Positions 7,093 to 15,438 of a DNA stretch of 33,254 nucleotides are shown here, in pieces; positions within the stretch are counted from its first letter, which is position 1, and each line of letters opens with the position of its first letter. The position numbers and the translations under genes were made by a program. Source of the stretch: a virus. Below the pieces are notes generated by a model that worked only from the letters and a program-made list of their open reading frames with translations, did not search any database and was not told where the DNA came from. The stretch lies in the IMG/VR virus record IMGVR_UViG_3300034073_002507, positions 1 through 33,254 of that record; one strand, 5' to 3'.

Positions 7093-8141
7093 TTTACAGA
7101 CTCCAGTATTTTCCACATTCTATCAATATATTTTTCTGAAACCTTTTGCCAAGTCATATTATTCCCAATCCACATTGCGCTTTTATAAGTTTTATCTGCA
7201 ACTTGATCATAATTATTGGCAACATATTTCATTTTGTCGCAAAGATCATCAAAACTCGGCTTAGCCCATTGACCACAACCAACATATAAACCAAAAAGAG
7301 TGCTACTATCCCATTCAAAATCTAATGGCACAGACATATCCGCAAAATCTGTGCATGCTAGGACATTTGTACAGATTGTTGGAATTCCCTTTGCAATAGC
7401 TTGAAATGGTAGATTACCCCACCCTTCTCCGCTTGTTGGGAACAAAACGCAATCGGCTTTATCATAAATTCTTGCCAATTCAGCATGAGATACTTCTTCA
7501 TCAATCACTGTAATTCTAGGGTGATTGATACCCATTTTGTCATCACCAAACCACATTCTGGCATCTGGAGGGCCGTTGGATTTGTAAATTAATCTAAAGT
7601 CTTCATTTCTGCCATATGTTTTTAGGAAAGCATCTACAGCCATTTGAGAATTTTTTCTTGTCGCTGGTGAGCCAATAGAAAGGAATGTAAATTGTCTATG
7701 TGGCGATCTTTTCTTGGGGAAATAAAGTTCAGGGTCAACACCTAGTTTAAACTCATACACCGGCTTTTTAATTCCAGAATTAATAAAAACATCTTGCATT
7801 GCCTTACTGCATGTCCAAACTTCATCCATTTCATTGCATTTCTCAACCCAATTTTTTGGTAATTGATTGGTTTCCCAGAAAGTAAATCCAACACTGTAGC
7901 GTTGTGATTTAACAAATGTATCTGGAATTGAATGATTTATTACAATTTCATTTATATGATCTTCTTTTGAAAAGTAGCCAACCCCAATACCCATTTGCAA
8001 TCTCCCAATTTCATTTGGTAATTGGGGCTTGCTTCTTCTAATTGGCAATCCAGACCGGGAAATATGCTCGTAAAGACAGTCTGGGGTATAACCATATCCC
8101 TCACTGAATTTAGGAATTTGATTATCAGACCAAACAAGCAT
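7089..8141 (-). CDS. glycosyltransferase family 4-like protein
   Basis: A 350-residue GT-B glycosyltransferase. Key parts: FTFLSIGSPATRKNSQMAVDAF (start of the donor domain), RLIYKSNGPPDAR, HAELARIYDKADCVLFPTSGEGWGNLPFQAIAKGIPTICTN, given here in pieces: the segment PTSGEGWGNLPFQAIAKGIP is the classic family 4 donor-binding signature with E of SGEGWG and Q/E region of the following helix. The N-terminal acceptor domain includes GFTFWETNQLPKNW, often seen in family 4 enzymes. It begins the three-gene glycosyltransferase set. No ribosome site is visible before ATG 8141; a -10-like element six bases upstream may give a leaderless message. Confidence 0.88.
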   Translation of the reverse strand: MLVWSDNQIPKFSEGYGYTPDCLYEHISRSGLPIRRSKPQLPNEIGRLQMGIGVGYFSKEDHINEIVINHSIPDTFVKSQRYSVGFTFWETNQLPKNWVEKCNEMDEVWTCSKAMQDVFINSGIKKPVYEFKLGVDPELYFPKKRSPHRQFTFLSIGSPATRKNSQMAVDAFLKTYGRNEDFRLIYKSNGPPDARMWFGDDKMGINHPRITVIDEEVSHAELARIYDKADCVLFPTSGEGWGNLPFQAIAKGIPTICTNVLACTDFADMSVPLDFEWDSSTLFGLYVGCGQWAKPSFDDLCDKMKYVANNYDQVADKTYKSAMWIGNNMTWQKVSEKYIDRMWKILESVK

Positions 8142-8147
8142 AGAAAA

Positions 8148-8158
8148 ATTTTATCATA
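8148..8158 (-). promoter_or_regulatory. candidate promoter -10 for the glycosyltransferase set
   Basis: In the 24-base gap before ATG 8141 the minus strand reads TATGATAAAAT, containing TATGAT (8158-8153) and TAAAAT (8153-8148). TTGTAG lies 18 bases upstream of TATGAT, a poor -35. There is no Shine-Dalgarno sequence, and TAAAAT ends exactly six bases before the ATG, the spacing expected for a leaderless transcript. Inferred from sequence only. Confidence 0.35.
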
Positions 8159-8165
8159 GTAGAAG

Positions 8166-11100
8166 TCATTTTTGAGCTACAAGATTCTTTCTTTTAATAA
8201 AATCATTAACGGTAATAAGAGCATCTGACGATGCCAACTTGTATGAGTCAATTCTTACTAATGGATTTTTTTCATCAATCTTGTCAATTTTAGCCGCATA
8301 CCAAGCATTTTGTTTAAGAATGCCCTTTACCTTTTTTAATACGCTGGCGAACACGACAATCTTAAACATTCTCTTACCATCCCAACAATAAATATTGCCC
8401 ATATCAAATCCGCGAGATGTTTTGAACAATCTAAGATTAAAGATATACAACAATGTTTTATCATTATCTACATCTCCAAGACCATGATTGTATAACCATG
8501 CATATTCATGATTGAGCCCTTGCATCTTTAGTTTAATAAAATCATGTAGTGGGGTATCAACATAATTATACGCATCACAGAAGTGGTGCAATGTTCTATC
8601 GCCAATCAATGCATAGATATGATCTCTTGTTGATAATTCAGTATTTCGCTCTGCAAATATTGTTGCAGAACCAGATAAGTCCTCTAGTTCAATTCGGAGA
8701 TATTGCGGAGTCTTTTTAGTTGATCTAACAATTGCTTTCACCAGCATTAATGGTGAGTTTGTCTCATGGAAATCAACTAGTTTATCAACAGCATCATCGA
8801 TTTCATTCTTCTCAGTATCTTCAATTGAGAAGCCAAGTATCGGCAGATAATATCGTTTATGGTCAAACTGAGACGCATACCCAAGAGAAGCAAAAGCCCC
8901 AATCTTGTCAAAGTTTTCTCTTAATGGCTTTTTAACCGCACTCTTTGAGCACTTGGCATCAAACTCTTCATAACAACTGAACGGTCTCTTAGCAAGGATT
9001 TCTGCAATTGCTGCTCGACCACAGGCTAACACATTGGATAGACCAAACCGAATGGCTGGCTTTTCTGCTGAGTAATCAATAGAAAAGAATTCATCCGACA
9101 AATTAACATCCGGCGGTAGAATCGGGATATCAAGACGCTGAGCTTCCATAAGATAGGCGGTGATCTTTTCACCAACATCTTCATTGAACAACAAAGCCCA
9201 AAGATATTCAGATGGGTAGTTGACCTTTAACCACATGGTTTGATAAGACAACATTGAATAGGCAACCGCGTGAGATTTATTAAACATATACAAAGCCGAG
9301 AGTTCAAACTCTGACCACATTTGTTTTGCCTCTGATTTTGGCAGGATGGAATTATTGATAAACTTATCTTTGTACTGTTCAAATTCAGCCGCGTCACGCT
9401 TTTTACCAATAATTTTCCTTAGTTTATCAGCATCTGACCATGAAAAGCCAGATAGCTTTACACACATTTGCATCAACTGCTCTTGGAAAATAACCGTGCC
9501 GTATGTCTCTTCCAGAATTGCCTTAACTGACTCGTCTGGGTAATAGGCAGGGTCAATTCCCTTCTTGCAGTTAATATAGCGCTCACCCTGTGAGAGCAAA
9601 GCGCCGGGTCTAACCAAGGCGTTTGAGACAACAAGATCATTAAAGTTGTCAATACCCATACGCTCAATAAGATTACGATAGGCAGCAGCATCTGTCTGGA
9701 ATACGCCAACGGTATTGCCCTCATTAAAATTCCGGTACACTTCGGGGTCATCCAACCCCAGAGAAAGTGCTTCTACATCTGCCCCATAACGCTTCCTAAT
9801 CATTCCTAAAGCGTCTTTAATCACAGATACGGTGCGAAGCCCCAAAATGTCAATTTTAATAAGCCCAACCGCCTCTGCGTCGGTCATGTCAAAGGCTGTC
9901 ACAACCGCCCTGCCCTCACCATCGGTGTCTTTTCGTGTCTCAATTGGGCAGACTTGTGTGAGTGGGATTGACGATACGACCATGCCAGCCGCATGTACGC
10001 CTGCATTACGCACACGCCCTTCTAGGCGCTTGGCAAGCTTTGGCACATCGGGATACTTTGAGCAGAACAATTTGCCCTTCGGCGTGGTCTGTAATTCTTC
10101 AATAGTCTCAAAATATGGCGTGATGTTATTGGTTTCCTTGTAGGGAACTTGTAGAACGCGAGCAACATCTTTAACCGCACTCTTTGGCTTATATGTGCCA
10201 AATGTGGTGATGGCCGCAACATTATCTTTACCCCAGCGCTCAATCAAATAAGACCGAACCTCTGTTCGCCTCTTATCCTCAAAGTCCAAGTCAATATCTG
10301 GGTAGTCGTTGCGCTCTGCATTAATAAATCGTGCAAACAACAAATTGTATTTCACAGGATCAACCTTGGTAATCTCCAGCAAGTACGCCAGCACACTACC
10401 GCCGACTGAGCCTCTTCCTGTTCCTCTACCAATACCGTTATTATCCGCCCATTTAATCAAATCCCAAACGATTAAGAAATAATCGGCAAATCCAAGTTGT
10501 TTAATAATCCCCAGCTCTTCGTAGAGTCGAGTCTTATACTCATCCCCAAGCCCCAGCTCTTTGAGCCGGAATTCAGCCATCTCTTTTAGATAATCATCCG
10601 AGTTAAGCGACTTCATGTACTTGGGCAAAAGATTGCGGCGCTTTTCAATTTTGGCAGTACATTTTTCTGCCACCTCTACGGTATTTTCTAAAATGTCTGA
10701 GCGATCATAACCGGCATCTTTAAACCAGCCAGCAATCTCTTCTGCTTTAGCAACATAAGGATTAATCTCATCAAATCGCAATTGGCGCTCAGGATACATC
10801 TTATTAAGCTTTTTTATGATATCCGTTTCGGCTTTATCAAACTTTGCCGCTTCTTGCTCAGCGTGTCTCAATACTGCTGGCGAGAAACCAGGATATTGAG
10901 ATACGCACAACAGGACTTCCTCACACCCCTTGTCGTGTGCGCTAGGGAAGTGGCAGTCTGCAGTCGCAACTACTTTTTTATTATAAGCACTGGCTAACTG
11001 AATAAGGCCATCATTAATCTTGTTACCGTTCCATGCTTGTACTTCATAATAGAAATCATCTTTAAAAATCTTTATGAAGCGTTCTGATAATTGTTCCGCC

Positions 11101-11558
11101 CTAGAGAAGTTGTCTGATTCAATTGCTCTAGAGATGGAACTAGCCATGCAACCCGACAAAGCGATGATATCGTCATCAACCAAGTCCTCTAGTAGTGCAA
11201 AGTCAATTCTTGGTTTATAATAAAAATTATCGGTCCAGCCAATCTTGGACATTTTAAATAGTTTCTCAAGACCGGCATTTGTCTTGGCAAGAAGAATTAA
11301 GTGGTGTCTTTCATGTTTACCATCATCATCACCGCTGATTGACGGAACGAAATATGCTTCGACACCAAAAAGAGGCTTTACTTTATTAGCGACACAAGCC
11401 TCTTGAAAACGCAGTACGCCAGCCATTGAGCCATGATCTGTGATTGCGGCAGCATATTGACCATTGATGCTTGTAATTTTAGCGATCTCTTCTGGCGTTG
11501 ACATCCCATCAAGCAGTGAGTATTCAGAATGGCAATGCAGGTGAACAAAGTTGTTCAT
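8166..11558 (-). CDS. dnaE: DNA polymerase III alpha subunit (DnaE type)
   Basis: A 1130-residue family C replicative polymerase, almost full bacterial length (E. coli 1160). The N-terminal PHP domain keeps its likely metal ligands: HLHCHSEYSLLDG (H8, H10, D17), TDHGSM (D41, H42), GVEAY (E67), SGC (C137) and ADCHF (D201, H203). An intact PHP set is associated with metal-dependent 3'-5' proofreading in many bacteria. The polymerase core has GRGTGRGSVGGS (378-388), PDIDLDFED with catalytic D421 and D423, and IKIDILGLR with D570. A helix-hairpin-helix-like and OB-like C-terminus follow (RIELEDLSGSATIFAE). I see no clear QxxLF clamp-binding motif. Start overlaps the HAD gene stop as TAATG. Confidence 0.95.
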   Translation of the reverse strand: MNNFVHLHCHSEYSLLDGMSTPEEIAKITSINGQYAAAITDHGSMAGVLRFQEACVANKVKPLFGVEAYFVPSISGDDDGKHERHHLILLAKTNAGLEKLFKMSKIGWTDNFYYKPRIDFALLEDLVDDDIIALSGCMASSISRAIESDNFSRAEQLSERFIKIFKDDFYYEVQAWNGNKINDGLIQLASAYNKKVVATADCHFPSAHDKGCEEVLLCVSQYPGFSPAVLRHAEQEAAKFDKAETDIIKKLNKMYPERQLRFDEINPYVAKAEEIAGWFKDAGYDRSDILENTVEVAEKCTAKIEKRRNLLPKYMKSLNSDDYLKEMAEFRLKELGLGDEYKTRLYEELGIIKQLGFADYFLIVWDLIKWADNNGIGRGTGRGSVGGSVLAYLLEITKVDPVKYNLLFARFINAERNDYPDIDLDFEDKRRTEVRSYLIERWGKDNVAAITTFGTYKPKSAVKDVARVLQVPYKETNNITPYFETIEELQTTPKGKLFCSKYPDVPKLAKRLEGRVRNAGVHAAGMVVSSIPLTQVCPIETRKDTDGEGRAVVTAFDMTDAEAVGLIKIDILGLRTVSVIKDALGMIRKRYGADVEALSLGLDDPEVYRNFNEGNTVGVFQTDAAAYRNLIERMGIDNFNDLVVSNALVRPGALLSQGERYINCKKGIDPAYYPDESVKAILEETYGTVIFQEQLMQMCVKLSGFSWSDADKLRKIIGKKRDAAEFEQYKDKFINNSILPKSEAKQMWSEFELSALYMFNKSHAVAYSMLSYQTMWLKVNYPSEYLWALLFNEDVGEKITAYLMEAQRLDIPILPPDVNLSDEFFSIDYSAEKPAIRFGLSNVLACGRAAIAEILAKRPFSCYEEFDAKCSKSAVKKPLRENFDKIGAFASLGYASQFDHKRYYLPILGFSIEDTEKNEIDDAVDKLVDFHETNSPLMLVKAIVRSTKKTPQYLRIELEDLSGSATIFAERNTELSTRDHIYALIGDRTLHHFCDAYNYVDTPLHDFIKLKMQGLNHEYAWLYNHGLGDVDNDKTLLYIFNLRLFKTSRGFDMGNIYCWDGKRMFKIVVFASVLKKVKGILKQNAWYAAKIDKIDEKNPLVRIDSYKLASSDALITVNDFIKRKNLVAQK

Positions 11559-12100
11559 TATTTCTCCAAGTCAATGTCGTATAGTGATTCAATAGTGTCA
11601 AATTCATTCCAGTATTTTTGATTATAGCTTTGCGCTCTTAAATAACATTTCACCCCCGCTTCTTGTAAAATTTTAATTTCTCTTGGATTATCTTCAATAA
11701 CAAATAATGGGTCTATCTTTTTAATATAAGAAATCTTTTCTCCCATTTTTGCAAACTGAGGTGCTCTTGTATTGATGTTCCAATCATTCAGCCAAGGCTC
11801 TGTTTGCGCTACAGCGTTAGGCTGCCTTCTTGCTGTAACAATATGAATATCATAACCTAATGCAAACCAGTAATTTACTTGATGCCAAGCATCTTGATAT
11901 GGCTTCATATTTTTCCAAAAAAGAGGTTCATTAAATATCTTTAGAATATCTTCATCTTCGGTATCAGATATAATCCACTTCTCTAAATCAATATCTTCAA
12001 CTGGTACACCATGAGATGATACAACATCAAATAATGGCGTAGCAATGTCAGCAATTACGCCATCAAGGTCAAGCGCAATCGCTTTATTTACAAGTTGCAT
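11558..12100 (-). CDS. HAD-family 5'(3')-deoxyribonucleotidase-like phosphatase
   Basis: A 180-residue HAD-superfamily hydrolase, probably removing phosphate from (deoxy)nucleoside monophosphates. Motif I is ALDLDGVIADI with nucleophile D11 and acid D13; motif II is IHIVTARR (T89); motif IV is FVIEDNPREI with E136 and D137; a Lys between them (AKMGEKISYIKK) serves as motif III. The short size and YDIHIVTARRQP pattern fit the NT5C-like family seen in many phages. It lies between the tRNA and the polymerase gene and has AAAGG about seven bases before the ATG. With the MazG-like protein it suggests phage control of nucleotide pools. Confidence 0.78.
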   Translation of the reverse strand: MQLVNKAIALDLDGVIADIATPLFDVVSSHGVPVEDIDLEKWIISDTEDEDILKIFNEPLFWKNMKPYQDAWHQVNYWFALGYDIHIVTARRQPNAVAQTEPWLNDWNINTRAPQFAKMGEKISYIKKIDPLFVIEDNPREIKILQEAGVKCYLRAQSYNQKYWNEFDTIESLYDIDLEK

Positions 12101-12113
12101 TTTATTCCTTTCG

Positions 12114-12187
12114 TGGAGACAAAGGGAATTGAACCCTTAACCTTCTGCTTGCAAAGCAGATGCTCTCGCCAATTGAGCTATGTCCCC
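12114..12187 (-). tRNA. tRNA-Ala (anticodon UGC)
   Basis: A complete 74-base cloverleaf can be folded by hand. Acceptor arms are GGGGACA and TGTCTCC, including the G3-U70 pair that is the identity mark of alanine tRNA. D arm GCTC/GAGC with loop AATTGGCGA; anticodon stem TCTGC/GCAGA with loop TTTGCAA (anticodon TGC); variable loop AGGTT; T arm AAGGG/CCCTT with loop TTCAATT; discriminator A. The 3' CCA is not encoded (CGA follows). It sits in the gap between the ssDNA-binding-protein-like gene and the HAD gene on the same strand, and presumably is processed from the operon transcript. Confidence 0.95.
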
Positions 12188-12194
12188 TACCTTA

Positions 12195-12839
12195 TTACCA
12201 GCTATCCTTAGCCAACTCACCAGTTGTCAGATAAACCTGCTGTTTTTCATAAGGCAATGTCATATAAACATTGCCAAGATCATGCAGAGTCAATTCCTTA
12301 ATCTGCTCATTTGGCTCACCAACTGCCAGCGGAATAAGGCTGTAGTTGGTATCTGAAGCGCCAGAGCCTGTTCTGGAATACTTATAAAAGCGGTCAGTGA
12401 TTGTTCCAAACTCCTTAGCGTATTCCAAAAGGGTCAAACCAATATGGCGTTGATTGAATGTTGTATCAAGCACTCTGGCTTCCCACTTGTTGGGCTCAAC
12501 CTCAACTGCAACATTGATAAGTAGGTGAGGCTTTGCTCTCCAAGCCTTATCATGAACGGCTTGTTCGCTACCCCAGCAACGATAATTAAATTTCTCAAGC
12601 GAGGCAGTAGAAGCAACCTTCCACTTCCAATTTACTGGCGAAACGATTACCGGAACCGTAATTCCAGTTCCAACCTTTTCGTCGTAGTTTGCGCTATCCT
12701 CAGTAAGTTCCTGCAAGAATCTAATCTTGAAAGAATCTCCTGATTGCAGAGAGAAAAATTTTCTCGCTCCGCTCTTACCCTGTGTAGGGGCGACTTGCTT
12801 TTCCAAGTCTTTTAGTGTTTTAACTGATGTGAATGTCAT
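12195..12839 (-). CDS. putative single-stranded DNA-binding protein
   Basis: A 214-residue protein probably coating single-stranded DNA. Evidence is partly positional: it follows helicase and primase genes and precedes the polymerase gene. The sequence fits an OB-fold phage SSB: KFFSLQSGDSFKIRFLQEL (a strand-rich opening), basic-aromatic segments such as WKWKVAS and FNYRCWG, and HLLINVAVEVEPNKWEARVLDT, a pattern often seen in phage replication-associated ssDNA-binding proteins. Unlike bacterial SSB it has no strongly acidic C-terminal tail; it ends ELAKDSW. The ATG has TAGGAGAAAAC upstream, overlapping the stop of the primase gene. A general recombination or structural role cannot be excluded. 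Confidence 0.5.
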   Translation of the reverse strand: MTFTSVKTLKDLEKQVAPTQGKSGARKFFSLQSGDSFKIRFLQELTEDSANYDEKVGTGITVPVIVSPVNWKWKVASTASLEKFNYRCWGSEQAVHDKAWRAKPHLLINVAVEVEPNKWEARVLDTTFNQRHIGLTLLEYAKEFGTITDRFYKYSRTGSGASDTNYSLIPLAVGEPNEQIKELTLHDLGNVYMTLPYEKQQVYLTTGELAKDSW

Positions 12840-12847
12840 GTTTTCTC

Positions 12848-13744
12848 CTATATGATGTTATTTTTGTTGTTTATACTGTGTGTTATTTCTGTTGTATTCA
12901 TATCACCAGGGTCTTTACACCCTGCTGATATTTGCGCAGAATAGATTTTTTTCCCTCTGCACAAACCTATTATAGCATCTCGCATGGCGTTGCCAGCGTC
13001 ATCTGCGTCAGAAAAAATGGTGATGCTATCAAAATATTTTCGCAATAATGATGCTTGATGGTTTGAAACTTGAGCGCCCAATGTTGCAACAACATTCGGG
13101 AATCCTGCTTCATAAACTTTCATCGCATCAACACTGCCTTCAACGACAATTACATCGGTGTAATGTTTTGCATTCTGAATATTAAATAATACATCTGCTC
13201 TCTTGAATCCCTTGTTGTAGAGATAGCGAGGCTCTTGATCTGGCGATATTGCTCGACCAATAAGACCAACAATCTTATATTGATGATTTCTCACTGGGAT
13301 AACAATTCTATTTTTGATTTCTGAAAAACCAATCTCAAAGTATTGAAGCGTCTTAGGACTGAGACCTCTGTCAATAAACGGCTGTATCTTTTTAATATTC
13401 TCTAAATTATTATAGTCCACCCCTATAGCAGAGATATCTATGTCCTTTTCCTGCTGAACAATGAAGCCAGCATCAATGACGCTTTGTAATTCTACCGGAT
13501 CAAGCTTAATCTTTGATTCAAACGAGCGGCCGCTAACATGACGATATAGTTGTCTAAAATTGCCCTTTTTACCGCACGATGGATTAAAACACTGCCAAAG
13601 TCCTGTAACCGAATTGATATAGAAAGATGGCGTATTTACATTTTTATGAAATGGGCAGAAAATGACATATTCAGAACCACTTGATGAATGAATATCTAAA
13701 TGATATTCCTCAAGGAAGCTCTCAATGTCATCCCTGAGATTCAT
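12848..13744 (-). CDS. dnaG: DnaG-type DNA primase
   Basis: About 298 residues; it would lay down RNA primers for the polymerase. The N-terminal CHC2 zinc domain is visible as CPFHKNVNTPSF and LWQCFNPSCGKKGNF (Cys-x2-His ... Cys-x4-Cys). The TOPRIM catalytic domain follows: VIVVEGSVDAMKVYEAGF with the catalytic Glu, then ATLGAQVS and ITIFSDADDAGNAMRD with the D-x-D pair. It is much shorter than bacterial DnaG (about 600), missing the C-terminal helicase-binding domain, as in compact phage primases. I choose the ATG at 13744 (17-base overlap with the upstream gene); ATG 13789 would overlap by 62 bases. Neither has a clear ribosome site. Confidence 0.88.
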   Translation of the reverse strand: MNLRDDIESFLEEYHLDIHSSSGSEYVIFCPFHKNVNTPSFYINSVTGLWQCFNPSCGKKGNFRQLYRHVSGRSFESKIKLDPVELQSVIDAGFIVQQEKDIDISAIGVDYNNLENIKKIQPFIDRGLSPKTLQYFEIGFSEIKNRIVIPVRNHQYKIVGLIGRAISPDQEPRYLYNKGFKRADVLFNIQNAKHYTDVIVVEGSVDAMKVYEAGFPNVVATLGAQVSNHQASLLRKYFDSITIFSDADDAGNAMRDAIIGLCRGKKIYSAQISAGCKDPGDMNTTEITHSINNKNNII

Positions 13745-13913
13745 CTGTGAATACGATTTTAAACTTGAATATGTTCTTGTCTTTATCATAATCTGTAAAT
13801 AATTTTGTTGATCCTGTTAATCCGTTTTTCTTTCTTGCTTCTTCTTCTAACCATGGTCTAAGCCTAGCTATTGTTTCAACATCAATTGCTGCTCCAGTAA
13901 TAACATTATCCAT
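13728..13913 (-). CDS. small hypothetical protein between helicase and primase
   Basis: A 61-residue protein (begins MDNVITGAAIDVETIARLRP, ends KIVFTDESQG) that I do not recognise. Its start at 13913 overlaps the helicase stop as TAATG, which supports translation by coupling and rules out the longer upstream reading at 13958. It has an acidic-basic helix (LRPWLEEEARKKNG) followed by a strand-like C-terminus. Position suggests a replisome accessory, but nothing in the sequence shows this. Confidence 0.6.
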   Translation of the reverse strand: MDNVITGAAIDVETIARLRPWLEEEARKKNGLTGSTKLFTDYDKDKNIFKFKIVFTDESQG

Positions 13914-15130
13914 TAGAAATCCCACTCCTCTGACCATTTTCCGGTCTCTAGATTCCATCTAAGATAAAACGCAAAGTGCGTTGCTCTTCTTACTTTTCTT
14001 GATACCACTTGGAATAAATCAGATGATGGCTCTCTGTGGATGGCCAACACCAAGTCAGCATCGTAAGCCAACTGTTTACTCCAAGCGACCTCTTCAAGTT
14101 CCGGCGGTCTTTCAGAATGACCTTCGGACATTGTTACTGCGGCGACATCAATAATTGGCACTGCATTCTTAACAGCCAATCGTTTAAATGCCTTAGAGAG
14201 ATTCTTTGCCTTCTCTGTTTCTGTCTTAGCGCCTGACGCATCATCAAATAGTCCGTGATAGTCAAGAATAACCAAGTCAGGATGATATTGATCAATCTTG
14301 GCTTGCACCATCATTTGGTCTGCTGTTTCAAGGCCTTCTGATGTAACGAGATGAATTGGATGCTTGCCTTCAAATGTTTTCTGAGCCCATTCTTCATAAG
14401 CATCAACAATTGCTGGATTAGCACGAACAAGGTCTGTATTATTAAATGATGTATCGCCGTTGGTGAGCAATGTATCAAGTCGTTGACCTTCTTGTTGCTT
14501 GTTCATCTCAAGCGAAATAATCAGTGGTCTATATCCAGCCCTCCATGCATTTACTGCAAACAGTCTTGCAATAAATGATTTGCCAACACCTGTCCAGCCA
14601 AGTAACACGATGAAGTCACCCGGTTGCCAGCCTCCAAATGTTTTATCAATAACACTAATACCACTTGGGATGCCTAAAAAATCACTCTGATCGCGTTCAG
14701 AACGCTCACGCAAATCTTTTACACGGTCTTGCCATTCACCAGCCAAGTCGCTATCTTTAAGAGTGCTAGAAAACTTGTAAAGCTTTGATGTTTGTTCCAT
14801 TAAGAATGACAGCGCATCTTTAGCCCCAAGTTCATTTAAGATATTATTTGACTTAGATACAACAACCCTTGTTTGATAAGCAAGGGATTCACGCTTCGCT
14901 TCATCAAGATAATATTTTAACGGTTCAGGAGTCGAGACAAAATCAAAGTCTGGAAAATGATGTTTAATAGTATCCTTAGACGGAACTTTACCGTGATCAT
15001 CGTGATGCTTTACAACGAAACCCCAAATATCTTTGTACTCTAGAAATACATTCTCAGCGCCTTCACTAATCGCCTCAATATAGTTTCCGCTATCAACAAT
15101 TGCATTAAGCAATCTAACTTCGTAATTCAC
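13913..15130 (-). CDS. dnaB: DnaB-type replicative DNA helicase
   Basis: A 405-residue hexameric helicase of the DnaB family. The C-terminal RecA-like motor is clear: SGISVIDKTFGGWQPGDFIVLLG (split, 157-178), Walker A GWTGVGKS (178-185), catalytic Glu in ISLEMN (E208), Walker B DLVILDY (285-291), then an ELEEVAWSKQLAYDADLVLAI region matching the motif with a sensor-like position before the final strands. The N-terminal 130 residues are helical, like the DnaB primase-interaction domain but short. It starts at GTG 15130, overlapping the previous stop as TAGTG with GGAG five bases upstream. Primase and polymerase follow in the same transcript. Confidence 0.9.
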   Translation of the reverse strand: MNYEVRLLNAIVDSGNYIEAISEGAENVFLEYKDIWGFVVKHHDDHGKVPSKDTIKHHFPDFDFVSTPEPLKYYLDEAKRESLAYQTRVVVSKSNNILNELGAKDALSFLMEQTSKLYKFSSTLKDSDLAGEWQDRVKDLRERSERDQSDFLGIPSGISVIDKTFGGWQPGDFIVLLGWTGVGKSFIARLFAVNAWRAGYRPLIISLEMNKQQEGQRLDTLLTNGDTSFNNTDLVRANPAIVDAYEEWAQKTFEGKHPIHLVTSEGLETADQMMVQAKIDQYHPDLVILDYHGLFDDASGAKTETEKAKNLSKAFKRLAVKNAVPIIDVAAVTMSEGHSERPPELEEVAWSKQLAYDADLVLAIHREPSSDLFQVVSRKVRRATHFAFYLRWNLETGKWSEEWDF

Positions 15131-15438
15131 TATTGCTCCATTCTTCTTTTTGTTTCCTGTACTATGCTAATAAACTTGTCTCTAGATTTTTTCTCTAAAA
15201 TCACATGATCAATATATTTCTTTGATTGGACTGCAAAATCAAAGACAATAAAAGGACCTGGGTTTACTTTTGTAAATTCGTCTATTGCATCAAATAGAAC
15301 CTCTCTATTATAAAAATCAGCAAGCGCATCACACACTTGCTCTTGACGAGGACTATCCGGAACGAATAACTTACTTCGCTTCTTGCAACAACTTACGAAG
15401 TGTTGCATCACTTCTGGACCAGTTAGATTTTCTGACAC
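15130..15438 (-). CDS. hypothetical protein upstream of the helicase
   Basis: A 102-residue protein of unknown function. It has a CC pair (FVSCCKKRSK) and an amphipathic C-terminus (DHVILEKKSRDKFISIVQETKRR). The GTG start at 15438 has AGAGGTGAAGA directly upstream; an internal ATG at 15408 is an alternative and would reduce the 68-base overlap with the WhiB-like gene. Its position directly before a DnaB-type helicase, with a TAGTG junction, is where many phages keep a helicase loader, but it is too short for a DnaC-type ATPase and has no Walker motif, so that role is speculative. Confidence 0.6.
   Translation of the reverse strand: MSENLTGPEVMQHFVSCCKKRSKLFVPDSPRQEQVCDALADFYNREVLFDAIDEFTKVNPGPFIVFDFAVQSKKYIDHVILEKKSRDKFISIVQETKRRMEQ

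Noticed and set aside
12114-12187. tRNA gene as a phage attachment site (att)
   Set aside because: It lies inside a phage operon, no integrase is visible and no duplicate of the tRNA 3' end is seen nearby.
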